From contig NC_060246.1 of the NCBI RefSeq assembly GCF_921293095.1, forward strand, positions 92,873,030-92,937,029: a DNA stretch of 64,000 bases, written 5' to 3'. The DNA is from Ischnura elegans (Eukaryota; Arthropoda; Insecta; Odonata; Coenagrionidae). Positions within the stretch are counted from its first letter, which is position 1, and each line of letters starts with the position of its first letter. Of this stretch, positions 24,301 through 33,300 are shown one piece after another. Made by a program: the position numbers and the translations under genes. The notes beneath the pieces are model-generated. The model was not told where the DNA came from and searched no databases. It worked only from the letters and a program-made list of their open reading frames with translations.

Positions 24301-27300
24301 AGGTATAGCACTTTTTCGACCCCCAAAAACTCAATTGAGGGTCCTTAGTACTTAGGGCCCTTGGGGCACGGGTTGCCGTTATTTTAAAGTAACCAAATTT
24401 TAACACGTGAATATAGACCTCATTTGGATCATTTTGAGACCAGGAAAACATAACTTTTCGCAATTCTGAAAAATAAGGGCCGGCCTAATGGGCAGTATCA
24501 TAGAACACACAAGATAAAGATTAAAAACTCACATAAATAACTAAATTTTCAGTGGCATTACCACCTCCCTCGGAGTTAGGTAAAAGACTAGTATAGTTGT
24601 GAGTCTTTTACCTAACTCCGAGGAAGGTGGTAATGCCACCGAAAATTTAGTTATTTATGTGAGTTTTTAATCTTTATCTTGTCTGTTCTGTGATACTGCC
24701 CATCCTAGGGTTTTTTACGTTATTTACCTCGCCGAGGAACATTTCTAAGTGTATTAAACATATATATATATATAAGAACAGAATGGAATATACAAAAAAT
24801 TTTGACAAAAAAAATTTTTTTTGTATATTCCATACAAAAAATTTTGACAAAAATAATTTTTTTTTGTATATTCCATATCATATTTCTTTAAATTATATTA
24901 TATAAAAAACCCGATTGTACCTTTTTTATGTATAAATATTGTGTATCTTTTTATTCTCTGTATTTTATACTGTTCACACTTTTTCTTACATAGCCATGAA
25001 GATGATTTAAAAAATAAATCGAAACGTTGGCTGAAACTTATTTTATAAATGACCTAAACTCCAAGAAATACTATATTATCTATTAAACAAGGTCAAGAAA
25101 AGGAAAGAAAAAAAATGTTTTTAATAATTAGAATGACAAAGACACTCCCAAGAGAATGGCACCATGTGCTGATAGCAAGGGGGACAAGAATAAGTAAACC
25201 ACTCAGCAAAAGAAAGCTTAGAAATAGGAGGGGTGTTGAAGAGGAAGTAGCATATTTTCTTTCCCTTTAAGCAGCGACAGGGAAGGAGTTAACAAGCGAG
25301 GGAGACTGAGGATGAGCAGGCACAATCTTGCTATTTTGTGATCTTGTTACTCTCTATACAATATCAGGAGAGCTACCAAAGGCCTTGATTTCTTAAGTTT
25401 GGGTTCCCAGACTGTATTGCCTTTTACGAATGCCATGCTTGTTTCTTTAAAAAGAGTTCTGTTTGGACAGAATGGAATATTGGTTCAGCCTTCTAGAAGT
25501 TCAAATATTTGAGAATATCCATTGGCGTAATAAAAAAATTGGAATTCAACCCAATAAACTAAATACTTAGGCTAATATAATCAGTGGATCATGTGCGGGG
25601 AAATGAAAATAATACAAATGCTCGTAGGACATCAAGGTGGGTAGACAATGAGGGTATTTTTAAAGTGAAAACTTCTTAGGAGCATCAAACCCTTTCTGTG
25701 TGGGTTTAAATAAAAGAAAATACTACATATATGCACAAAAATAAAAATCGAAAGAGTAAAGCGATGTCATTACACTTAATAAACTTAATTAATATACTCA
25801 ATGCAGATTGTGTTTCGGCTCATTCTTTTCTTAATTTGGTGCATATTACTATATTGCAATCCTATAAGCATAAAACACTATGATTGTGGTGAGTTATTGA
25901 CCGTCACCTAAGAAAACAGTAGGTGATTCATGTAAGTAGCCTGGTTCAAAAATTGGGGTGCATGAAGGCAGTTTGTACGAAAAAAAAAAGTCCTCCAGCT
26001 AGAGGGAGAGGGAAAAATAACTATTTCGAAACGTCAATAGTTCCATTCACCACCTTCACTTCTGAAACAAACATTAAATTATGATCAGTAGTTGCAGGTT
26101 TTTTTTCACATCAGACGTAATACTGCCCTTTAAATGGTTCATTTTGGGAAGGTCATCAGCCAAAAAATATTTGCCATAAAATAGTCCACACACAAAAACA
26201 CCAGAATCCATACATTACAAAAATTTCATTACGTAATTAAGGTATCAAAAAACCTGTATCTCCATATTTTATAAGAAAATTTAGTATTTATAACAATCAA
26301 CAGATTTATAAATCTAGAAATGTATGTTCAACAGCAGCCATTAAAAACCATAAGTGAAAATTTGTAATTTAAAAACATTATCAAGCTATACGAGTCATTG
26401 ACGAGGCTTTTATGATGTAAAAACTATTTATATCACTTTAAGTTATCAAAAGTATCAAATGAATTTATGCAAAACTAAGAAGTTATGTGTATTGATATAT
26501 AGGAGAACATCTATGAATACTATGCTAAAAAGTCAGTGTTTTCAAGTAATAACATCTTGTAAAAATGAAAGTGAAACATCCTCAAATTTAATTGGTACAC
26601 AATGAGAGTACAAGTCAATGCTAATTTATAGAGTTAGGGATATTAACAGCCTTTACCAAAACCATCACAAATGTATGACAAAAAATAACGAAATAAACTT
26701 GCCTGGTGCTGAGTGAATATTGGAGATGGAAGAATCGGTATTAGCTGGATTTAAATGATGCTGATTCGCAGTGCTGGAGGCAAACGAAGCAGTAGCCGAA
26801 GATGGAGGCAGAAGCAATGGGTTTAGGTCTATGTACACTTTACCAATGGCATCATTTGCTGAATACGTGTCATGATCCATTAGTCTTATTTGCAATGGCT
26901 CGTCCTGAAGTTCTGAATCATCAACCTAGGTATTGACAAAACGGAATGCAAGATAATTGTGTAAACATTCAAAATTAACGTTAAAAGATAGACGACGAAG
27001 AAGATTTCAGTGAATATAAATCCATACCTCATATCTAAACCAGTCGGAATCCCACTGAGGATGCAATGATTTCCTACAAACATCAGTCTTGTACGTAGTA
27101 CTGCCAAGTTTTACTTCGACGTAAGCATCAGTAGTATCACTAGATCTGTCCATCACCGGAAGGTTTCTCCCGGCTAGAACTCTCACCTGCCAAAATAAGA
27201 AATGTAAATGGTTCGTACCACGATTATTTTCAAATGAGATTAAAGAAAATCATTTATGAGGCACAATTTCTTGAAGGACAAATCCTTCAGAATGGGCCCA

Positions 27301-27568
27301 TCCAGTGGTTAATTCCACAGGGAATGAGAAAAATCATATGCGTCAAAATAATCAACTCCTACGAGATGTCAATCATCGGATTATAAGCTATGAACAATTA
27401 TGTATCTGTAGAGAATCTTCAATGCTGTCACTCGACAAGTATCAGATTTAAGCGAATATACGTACTTGCACAATTTGAGCAAGATTTAAATGCAAGCTGT
27501 ATCTAGCAAAACGTCAAATAAAGATGTTATCAATGAAAATAGCATGTTACCTTAACTTTGCCTGGCAT
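9151..27568 (-). CDS. C2CD5: C2 domain-containing protein 5 (5' six exons; gene runs off left edge)
   Basis: Six exons join in frame: 27551-27568, 27028-27186, 26703-26925, 18023-18178, 10944-11160, 9151-9336 (intron phases 0,0,1,1,2, then 2 into the next exon). The ~319-residue product starts MPGKVKVRVLAGRNLPVMDR, closely like C2CD5/CDP138, a calcium-binding C2 protein linked in vertebrates to GLUT4-vesicle fusion with the plasma membrane. The C2 domain fills about residues 1-110, with Asp ligands at D19, D26, D76, D78 and D84. It is followed by the family-specific block (SGWIPVFDTMHGIRGEV, WIDKIRTPRASNEARQ, FDLEGETG) and a Ser-Pro run. A Ser/Thr/Asn-rich segment of ~40 residues after the C2 core is an arthropod-side insertion. 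Family members have about 1,000 residues, so roughly two thirds is missing; no further exon was recognised in 1-9,150. Start codon choice: the family's MPGK N-terminus. Confidence 0.93.
9412..10779. mobile_element. piggyBac-type MITE split by a nested insertion
   Basis: TTAA at 9,408-9,411 and 10,780-10,783 flank inverted ends CCCTTATAGTGCCAG / CTGGAACTAAAAGGG, with matching AAGAATGCCA subterminal blocks. The TTAA target and CCC ends are the piggyBac signature. A 1.06-kb element (9,615-10,677) sits inside; without it only about 0.3 kb of piggyBac-type sequence remains. Lies in C2CD5 intron 5. Confidence 0.8.
9615..10677. mobile_element. Nested DNA element with CCCAGTCAGCACAAAA ends
   Basis: Perfect inverted ends CCCAGTCAGCACAAAA / TTTTGTGCTGACTGGG bound 1,063 bp inside the piggyBac-type MITE. 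Subterminal TTTACC motifs recur near both ends. No transposase frame is recognised and no clear target duplication could be assigned, so the superfamily is open. Confidence 0.65.
10944..11160 (-). CDS. C2CD5: C2CD5 coding exon 5
   Basis: Acceptor TTCTTCTCAG, donor GTAAGT. Encodes SGSIPEGHVVSRLQGLVGEL followed by QWIDKIRTPRASNEARQALF and RRRIGLKAIELGANAVLG, a conserved region of C2CD5. Confidence 0.94.
11700..11801. repeat. Short tandem duplication, 61-bp period
   Basis: AATTGTTTATAGAA and flanking AT-rich sequence occur twice, 61 bp apart (from about 11,700 and 11,761), with a few differences. Confidence 0.6.
11890..13782 (-). mobile_element. Tigger/pogo-like element, copy B (inverted, inside the hAT-like element)
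   Basis: Collinear with copy A (989-2937) in reverse: the terminus ATCGAGGTTCCAC at 13,768-13,780 precedes TA at 13,783-13,784. The internal CCTATGTCCCAGGA, HTH relic (about 12,530-12,600) and AATGCGGGAA blocks match copy A. The left terminus is eroded, so its start is approximate. Confidence 0.7.
13978..14171. mobile_element. Small MITE with AGGCGGATC ends
   Basis: Inverted ends AGGCGGATCTAGGGAGGGGC and GATCCGCCT with G-rich/C-rich inner arms. Non-coding; superfamily unknown. Confidence 0.5.
15394..15794. other. Intron sequence with TTTGATCAA repeats
   Basis: AT-rich; around 15,590-15,650 the motif GATTTGATCAA recurs three times in direct and inverted form. No gene signal. Confidence 0.4.
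15795..17686 (-). mobile_element. Long-inverted-repeat IS630/Tc1-like element, 1,892 bp
   Basis: TA at 15,793-15,794 and 17,687-17,688 flank perfect ends beginning CTGTCTGTAAAAAAAA. The inverted arms are very long, 15,795-16,227 and 17,255-17,686 (about 432 bp each), and nearly identical. The spacer carries a minus-strand open frame (16,495-16,950) resembling the N-terminus of an IS630-like transposase. TA target plus that frame supports the Tc1/mariner-IS630 group. Lies in C2CD5 intron 4. Confidence 0.85.
16495..16950 (-). CDS. Truncated IS630/Tc1-like transposase N-terminal region (151 codons, open)
   Basis: The frame reads from METEVQMVL through an HTH-like first half (YQTVSDCLGISLISVR) to GRPKIFIDDFMIGVIRRTVH, FYLRNMFPTLRRMMDHLLEN and RSILLDMGFRYKKF. 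The D-D-F-x-x-x-x-I-R-R-x-V-x-x-F-Y ... LGFxYKK arrangement recalls a dispersed insect transposase family (from memory). It stops at IYAIMA, before any DDE catalytic residues, so it cannot be a catalytic transposase. The start could be the internal Met of MDKRYPVYQ. Confidence 0.55.
   Translation of the reverse strand: METEVQMVLSLICFFRCEAEKSMDKRYPVYQTVSDCLGISLISVRGVTAKQKDCEKENTSGDLPTAQKRVRLLGRPKIFIDDFMIGVIRRTVHGFYLRNMFPTLRRMMDHLLENVPDCPRFSLPKLRSILLDMGFRYKKFLPSDKIYAIMA
17689..18022. other. C2CD5 intron, nothing recognised
   Basis: No repeat boundary or coding signal recognised apart from the exon 4 donor region at its right edge. Confidence 0.4.
18023..18178 (-). CDS. C2CD5: C2CD5 coding exon 4
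   Basis: Acceptor TTTTTGTGCAG, donor GTAAGT, phase 1 in and out. Encodes GKAGGGSVMSGWIPVFDTMH, then GIRGEVHVVVKVELF and FRQSSCGVQFFC, which is diagnostic for the family just after the C2 domain. Confidence 0.93.
18340..18690 (+). mobile_element. LINE 3' fragment with reverse-transcriptase motif
   Basis: One frame reads LPSRLKSYLNERKQNAKIK, two stops, then MRGIPQGSQFVPLLFNFFID, a clear match to the RT core (G-V-P-Q-G-S-x-x-x-P-L-L-F-N-x-x-I-N-D). The catalytic YADD block is gone. The fragment ends in CAAATAAATAAATAAAT (about 18,672), a typical LINE tail. Jockey-like origin is likely but not certain. Confidence 0.75.
18691..22270. other. C2CD5 intron 3, no feature recognised
   Basis: AT-rich with a poly-A run at 19,030-19,047. 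Open frames of 60-72 codons are scattered on both strands with no family resemblance. Confidence 0.45.
22504..24487. mobile_element. DNA transposon with 0.4-kb inverted repeats and 8-bp target duplication
   Basis: ATGGGCAG (22,496-22,503 and 24,488-24,495) is duplicated around ends TAGGCCGGCCCTTATTTT / AAAATAAGGGCCGGCCTA. Inverted arms of about 0.4 kb (to about 22,895 and from 24,085) are almost identical. Removing the element restores the outer foldback sequence exactly. An 8-bp duplication is found in hAT, P and related elements; the TAGGC end does not perfectly fit the hAT consensus. The spacer holds a broken reading frame (23,533-23,840). Confidence 0.9.
23533..23840 (+). pseudogene. Broken open frame of an unnamed arthropod dispersed protein family
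   Basis: Read across one stop and one frameshift: SARKAVRDASQPRYKTRI, VNKAIEKLEK, stop, RKEWMNVQRH, then KLDDLFEIARSITIEFLTHE and KCAWAEEIKFLRK. The pattern (Kle..y.eW ... LDDLFdIA ...) resembles repetitive insect proteins of unknown function that I recall being encoded near transposon ends; the match is from memory. Confidence 0.4.
25089..26702. other. C2CD5 intron 3 (proximal part), nothing recognised
   Basis: AT-rich with a GC-type 5' splice site at the right edge; no repeat boundary or coding signal recognised. Confidence 0.4.
26703..26925 (-). CDS. C2CD5: C2CD5 coding exon 3 (C2 domain, second half)
   Basis: Acceptor ACCTAG; carries LMDHDTYSANDAIGKVYIDL with the D-H-D plus D84 calcium ligands, then a Ser/Ala/Asn-rich insert. 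The exon ends at CCAG followed by GCAAGT, a non-canonical GC donor. Phase 1 matches exon 4 exactly (G + GG = Gly). Confidence 0.9.
27028..27186 (-). CDS. C2CD5: C2CD5 coding exon 2 (C2 domain, first half)
   Basis: 53 codons, phase 0 on both sides, acceptor TTGGCAG, donor GTATGG. Carries VMDRSSDTTDAYVEVK, with two Ca-ligand Asp residues (D19, D26), and HPQWDSDWFRYE. Confidence 0.93.
27551..27568 (-). CDS. C2CD5: C2CD5 coding exon 1
   Basis: Codes MPGKVK from the start codon at 27,566-27,568. The donor is GTAACA directly after the AAG codon (phase 0). Confidence 0.85.
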
Positions 27569-28257
27569 TTTGAAACTGATTTTTTCACACGGATTTAGAC
27601 GATAGCGTTGACAAATACAAGTGGAAAAAGTTCAAAGACGTACAGACATTCTTCAGGTGAATTATTATAAGCTGTATTGAAGCTGAACATTATTAATAAA
27701 CTACTAGAGCGTATCAGAAAAAATCTTCACACGACAACACGCTCGCGAAGTGCCATTTTTGTCAATATTCGACAGTCATTTGTTTGTAGGGTTGGCGGAA
27801 ATTACGACTGCTATGAGATGAGCGATTGGCAGTTTTGGGAGCGATCGTGATCCTAAGGAAAAAAAAACTTTCAGGGAAGGCCAACATATTCTAAATGAAC
27901 CTTAATCATTCAAGTAAGATTATTAAATACCTTATTTGGCAGAAGACACTAATCTGACTAAACTCAAGGTACTATAGGGCTGTTATTCTGAACGGAAGGG
28001 TTGTATTCTCAATGGGTCGTAATTCCACTCGTCATATAACGGTTAGGTATTCCGAACAGAGCTGGGAAATACAGAGTTTGGGAAAAAAATCAATTAAAGG
28101 CGGACGCTATTAGGAAGATTCGCCTCTTCCGGCATTAAAATCTTTCCTAACAGTTTTTGCAGCCAACGAGAAGCTGACTCACAAAACGGTTTTAGCAGTT
28201 CTTTCTTTCTTCGATGCATTATTCCTTACCAAGAATGTTGCATTGCATTAATTGTCA
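27569..28257. promoter_or_regulatory. Region upstream of the C2CD5 start codon
   Basis: Should hold the C2CD5 5' UTR and promoter by position. No TATA box or initiator could be assigned with confidence; GC content is slightly raised around 27,720-27,850. Confidence 0.35.
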
Positions 28258-28260
28258 TTA

Positions 28261-28486
28261 AAGGCCTTGTTGCACGGTACATCAACACATACTGGTTAAT
28301 GTCTGAATGTATGAATGCCAAATTATGCATGGTGTAATCACCCAACTTGTGCGAATGCATGCACAGAAAATAGGACCTGTTCTAATTTGGTTCATGCATT
28401 CGTACATGTTCTGTTATGGTCCACCAAAATCATTCACGCAAACTTACATTAACTTGTATGTGTTAATGTACCATGTAACCAGGCCT
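28261..28486. mobile_element. Palindromic MITE, AGGCCTTGTTGCACGGTACA family
   Basis: Inverted ends AGGCCTTGTTGCACGGTACA / TGTACCATGTAACCAGGCCT flanked by TTAA on both sides. Related in its ends to the element at 6,224-6,457 and shares an internal CCTGTTCTAATTT block with it, so both belong to one dispersed palindromic family. Confidence 0.7.
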
Positions 28487-28737
28487 TTAAAATATTAACA
28501 GCACAATTAGAGTTTCCCTGGTATTCTTCTTTCTCCGATTTGAAACCCTACTCAACGGGGCACCTGGATATTACCCTTGTCGATGGACTAGTTGACCCTC
28601 TAATCCTATCTTAGAATGAGTCCACGGTCAACTTATTAAGTTACCAGTGTTTGTTTTTTAACTAAATATTACTTTTGATTTTCAATAATTTCCTCTTCTA
28701 TAGCATTATCTAACAAAGATTTACTATTTATTTACTA

Positions 28738-29300
28738 TATATAAATTATTTGGTTTTAAAAATCCCAGTTTAGAGGAATGGCTATGGTCAATTTTAACCT
28801 CATTTGAAAAAGGCCAGATTGGCGCCCATGCGATGCCAATCCACGTGACGTCACAGGGACCTAGTTTCTATACGATTAGAGAGGAGTTTTACATCGTCTG
28901 AGATTACCAATGCATGCAATGTGGCACAAAGCTCAGGGAAACATCTCTTAATAATCACTTATTAAAATTTCCTATGGTCGGAAGGATTCCTTTGTTTGAT
29001 ATAGTATCAATTATCCTTATTTAAGCCAAGTGCTACCTGCTAGCAGCCTAGCGGCACTAACAGCCTCGCACCAAGGTGACCTCACACAGAGGCAGCCGGA
29101 ACCAGAATGACATCACACTGGCTTTTCTCAGCATTCATACTTAGCCGTCGCATTTTTACATGCTTGAGAATTTTCACTTTTCATTTAATTGCGCAAAATA
29201 GATATCATCATTTAAAAATCTAAAAGCGTGAAATACATACTCCAGGAGTAATACATTATCTTTCCATTTAGGCAATAAAAAAATAGGAAACCACCCTATT
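28738..29300. mobile_element. Dispersed repeat family R1, copy 1 (5' end eroded)
   Basis: Shares AAGGCCAGATTGGCGCCCAT, CCACGTGACGTCACAGG, GGTCGGAA...TTTGATA and the end GGAAACCACCCTATT with copies at 41,955-42,623 and 47,636-48,449. Better-preserved copies begin AATAGGGTAGTTTCC, so the family has inverted termini and is a non-coding DNA element. Confidence 0.75.
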
Positions 29301-30214
29301 CTTACCAGCTACTATACCTAAAAGGAACAGTGTTGAATGATGATGTAATGAAGTTAATACATCAGTAGGAAACTTAGCGGCCATTCCTGATCAAAATTCT
29401 CTAGGGATAAGGAATAATTTCATTATTTATGAATATGGGGTAAGCTCAAATACCAATTGAATTACTTTTGGCCATCTTCATAAGATTTCTGTTTTATATA
29501 ACTATGTCCAATGTTATGGCTGTTGAAAGTTCCTGGCACCTTAATACATATGGAATGGCAAGGAGAAGAAGGGAAAAAACAGCAAGGGAGGTTGTTTGGA
29601 GGGGAAGGTAAGTTACTCTCCACTTAAGGACTCAGGAGGAAGGCATGATCATTAGGGTGGCCATACCTAAATAGCAATTTTTATCTGTTTATCATAAGGA
29701 AGCATATGTCGGGAGTTTGGGTGTGAGTGTAAGCATTCTCAATTGAGTCCTGAAAGAAAATGGTTCCTTACACATATGTCCCTTTCTTCCTAGTATTCTT
29801 CAAAATAAACTTCCTTGGGCTGATAAAATGTTTTTGCTCAGGTTCCATACAGAGATTACCAGAGCTCTACCATCTGAGCTAATTCTTGGTTTAATTTTTC
29901 TCAACAGTTTCTAAATTTCTGGTAGCAGTGACAGGCCCAGACAGAGTTTTATTCAAAAGTAAAAATGTTGTACGCATTCTAGAAACAATTGAATACATGA
30001 GTTGATAGATGGAATGCCGAAAAATTAAAAATAATTTCCATAAGTTCTATAAAGAAGCAAATAACGCTTTACAAATCCAAACATGATTTTAATAAATTTA
30101 CCATTTTGGAGGAACCATACACAATAAATTTTGATGCATGTTTAATAGCAGTTGCACATGATGAAAATAACATCTCTGAAGATAAAAAACACGGTAAAAG
30201 ACAAAAGTAAAAAT
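29301..30214. other. Intergenic sequence between Nup54 and C2CD5
   Basis: AT-rich; no gene or repeat boundary recognised. Confidence 0.4.
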
Positions 30215-30220
30215 TTTATT
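30215..30220 (-). terminator. Candidate Nup54 poly(A) signal AATAAA
   Basis: An AATAAA hexamer on the minus strand lies only 27 bp past the Nup54 stop codon. If used, the 3' UTR would be very short. No other evidence supports its use. Confidence 0.4.
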
Positions 30221-30246
30221 ATATCTTTCAAATGATGATACTGTAA

Positions 30247-30363
30247 TCAATTACTTCCTTGAAGCATTCTTGAGAGATCTTCTTTCATTATCACAATGTT
30301 GTTCAGATCAGCTTGTACAATATCAGTTAGTTGAGACAATCCATTCTGCTCCATTAACATAAA
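30247..30363 (-). CDS. Nup54: Nup54 coding exon 11 with stop codon
   Basis: Encodes FMLMEQNGLSQLTDIVQADL then NNIVIMKEDLSRMLQGSN and TGA at 30,247-30,249. Acceptor TTTTTTTCTCAG. Confidence 0.94.
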   Translation of the reverse strand, partial: FMLMEQNGLSQLTDIVQADLNNIVIMKEDLSRMLQGSN

Positions 30364-33300
30364 CTGAGAAAAAAATGAGAGAAATTTAAATTAGGTTATT
30401 TGTTTTATCAATCCCATGCTCCTAAAACAGGGGTTTCCTTTCATGTCTCGGCACTGCACATTGGAATTACCATGGCTATCTGGATGTATTACAGTACACT
30501 CCCGTCTATCTGGGCTAATGATGGGGAGAGACGGCACGAATAATCGGGAAACACGGATTATCCAAACGTTAACTTAAATGTCTTGTAATGTTATTAATAT
30601 TATGTAACACAAACAATATTTTATTATTTATACAGTTAAGCAGTTATTTTAGAGTGCTTCCCGGACTCAATGAGAGCTTTCTTCGCCAGTTCACAATCTT
30701 TTAGCGGTGATAACATGGCTGTAATCGTATTATTAATGCTCCATGTAAGGCCTGATTTCAAAAACCACACATCCGCGGCTACGTGATCACGGATACAGAA
30801 AAGTGGTTTGCACGAATGCTTAAAAACCACTGCTTGACGTTGGAAACTACACTATCGCGCACCACACCACGTAGTCGCGTCTCGAACAAGTTGCCCCGGT
30901 TGCAACTGCTGTGCGACGTGTATCCGTGATCAAGGAGCGCGGTCGCACACTGTGAGGCTTGGAAAACAGGAAATCGGTGCTCCCGTGAATGCAGCTAGCA
31001 CACGATCACTACCATTTTACGAAGGGGATTCTAACGGAAATAATAAGTCTGGTGTATCCTAGCATTAATGCCGCGATTAGTATGATTTTGAGACCGATTT
31101 TTATTATAAATATCGCTGAAAATATTGAGCGAGAGTGAAAATCATGCATGGATAATCCACAACCCAGATAAACCGCAGCCGGATAATCGGGAGTCTGCTG
31201 AATATGTGTATATTTCATAATTTCATTAAAATGCACTTTGTATTTATTATATTAATTAAATTAAATTTTTCATATTTTTATAAATATGCGATATTGGTAC
31301 AAACTTGTAGTAATTAACCATCTTAGCATGCACATTCATGGGTGAAAATATTAACCCTTTTGCGGACAGAAACCATAAAGATAACTTTCTAAATAAAAAA
31401 AAGCCTATTTTTATCTGCTAATCCTTGTCTCTCAAAAATAGATGGCGTGAGACGTACTATTCCAGGCAGACCACAACTCAGAGGTAGCTATAGCCGTCTT
31501 GCCCGCAAAAGGGTTAAGAAAATGAATACCTATTGTTAGAGTGAGCATGCCTGACAAATACAGCAGTGCTGTAAAAGTCATCCAATGGTGGCCAACACAC
31601 TTTCATTTATAAAAATGGTAGTAATTCTAGCCTGATAAGTTCAATTTGGCACAAGAAAAATTCAAAAATTCTTGTTTCATTTTGACATACAGAAAATTCT
31701 AGAATCACCTCCAATGCCAATCCTCAGATGCTAAGGAGAAATGGACTCAATGAGAGGCATACATTTCCGCTATGTGGAAATAACTTTACCTGTTTTATTT
31801 CTTCTTGCATAGCTGGGTCCATTGCATAACGTTCCATTTCCTTGGGAGCTGGGTCTTGTCTCTGCATTCGAATTTGGGAGAGTAATTCACTCAGTCGACC
31901 CTTAAAGACAAAACATTCGTGATTGAACAATGTGATATAACATTTCTCTTTCAATCAAGAATGTAAAACATGTGTTGTAATAATAAATAATTACTTTGAT
32001 AGTTAAAGAAAAGAAATTTAAGACTTTATGAGGATATTATCGACTGGAGTACCACAAACATTTTAAAGCTCACATATCCTTAAATACAACTTAACTCTCA
32101 GAAATGTTTCATGACTAGCCTATGAGAATAATTGACAGCAGATAAAACACTTTTTAATACAATAAGGAGATACTGCATTCATGCATTCCTAAGTTCACCA
32201 TGAGAACATTTAATTCGAACACAGATTTCAACACATGTGACTATAAAGTAATGAAGGGTAGAGAAGACCTATTGTAAAAATTATAAACAAAATATAAAAA
32301 CCTTGAACTGAGTGGGTGCATTTAGCTGTGCTTGTAAAGCCTCCAACTGGCACCTGAGGGCTTCTTCTTCTGGCGATAACGCAACTCCAACTTTTCTCAC
32401 AGCTTCTTGCCGGACCAAAATCTGCAAAAAATTTGAAGAAGACAGGATTTGAATCAAATTTTGAGCAAATGATTAGAATGTAGCCAGGAATTTACAAAAC
32501 ATTTCCTGAATGACCATCCCCATACTTATGACTATGTCTGAAATTCTTATCACAATAATTGAGGTGATTGGGCAGATGTGTTTTCTAGAGTTTTGGCTTT
32601 CCATTCTGAAGACACAGGTTCAAATGTCTTAACCACTAGTACATAGTTAACATGCCCACGCTTCTTCCAACATAAGCAAGCCAATGCATATGCCCACATT
32701 CTCTCCACCCTAATTTAACTTGATGCAAATGATGTTAGCAGTGGGCCAAATCCTTTAGATGAAATGACCAGCTTTAGATTATATTAATGCTAAAGCAGAA
32801 CTCCCGATAATCAGAATAGAATAATTGACAGAGTGTCAAGATCTGCATTGTTTCTACATATGGAATACATGCAACTTCACAACGAAGTTTGATGCCTAGC
32901 ATGATGTTAGGCACGATATGGTGAAAGTTCTTAATACTAGTAAAATTAGACATAGCAACATTTCCAATAGGTTTTAACATGATGCATTTCATTGCAAACA
33001 TTATCAAACAATTTTATCAAGTATGATGCCTTGAGTATACGTTAATCCTGAACACAGATGGGAATATTTAACACACTCGTACATCACAGATGTTGTGTGG
33101 AAGGTAGCAGACAGGTAGACTCCCCAGTCTCACTCTGAAAAACTGTTCCGTAAGATGAAGTTCCTTGTTGCAACAGGCTGTTGTTAAGTCATTATTGGCA
33201 ATAAAAACCTTAATTAACTTAAAGATTGGAATTTTATTTCCACTTGTTAATAGGATGTTGACCCACCGGTGAAGAATATGAATACCTTCAACTATTTTTT

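Larger units (their letters stand above)
22271..25088. mobile_element. Large foldback (snapback) element interrupted by another element
   Basis: Outer arms match in inverted orientation: AACGTTTCGATTTATT at 22,335-22,350 with AATAAATCGAAACGTT at 25,012-25,029, and CGTAAAAAACCCTAGGATGG at 22,480-22,499 with its complement near 24,700-24,720. The hinge is at about 24,590-24,601 between two copies of the 40-bp block TAACTCCGAGG. The right arm has about 170 bp of extra AT-rich sequence with an imperfect repeat of TTTTGACAAAAA. The element 22,504-24,487 was inserted later. Confidence 0.85.
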
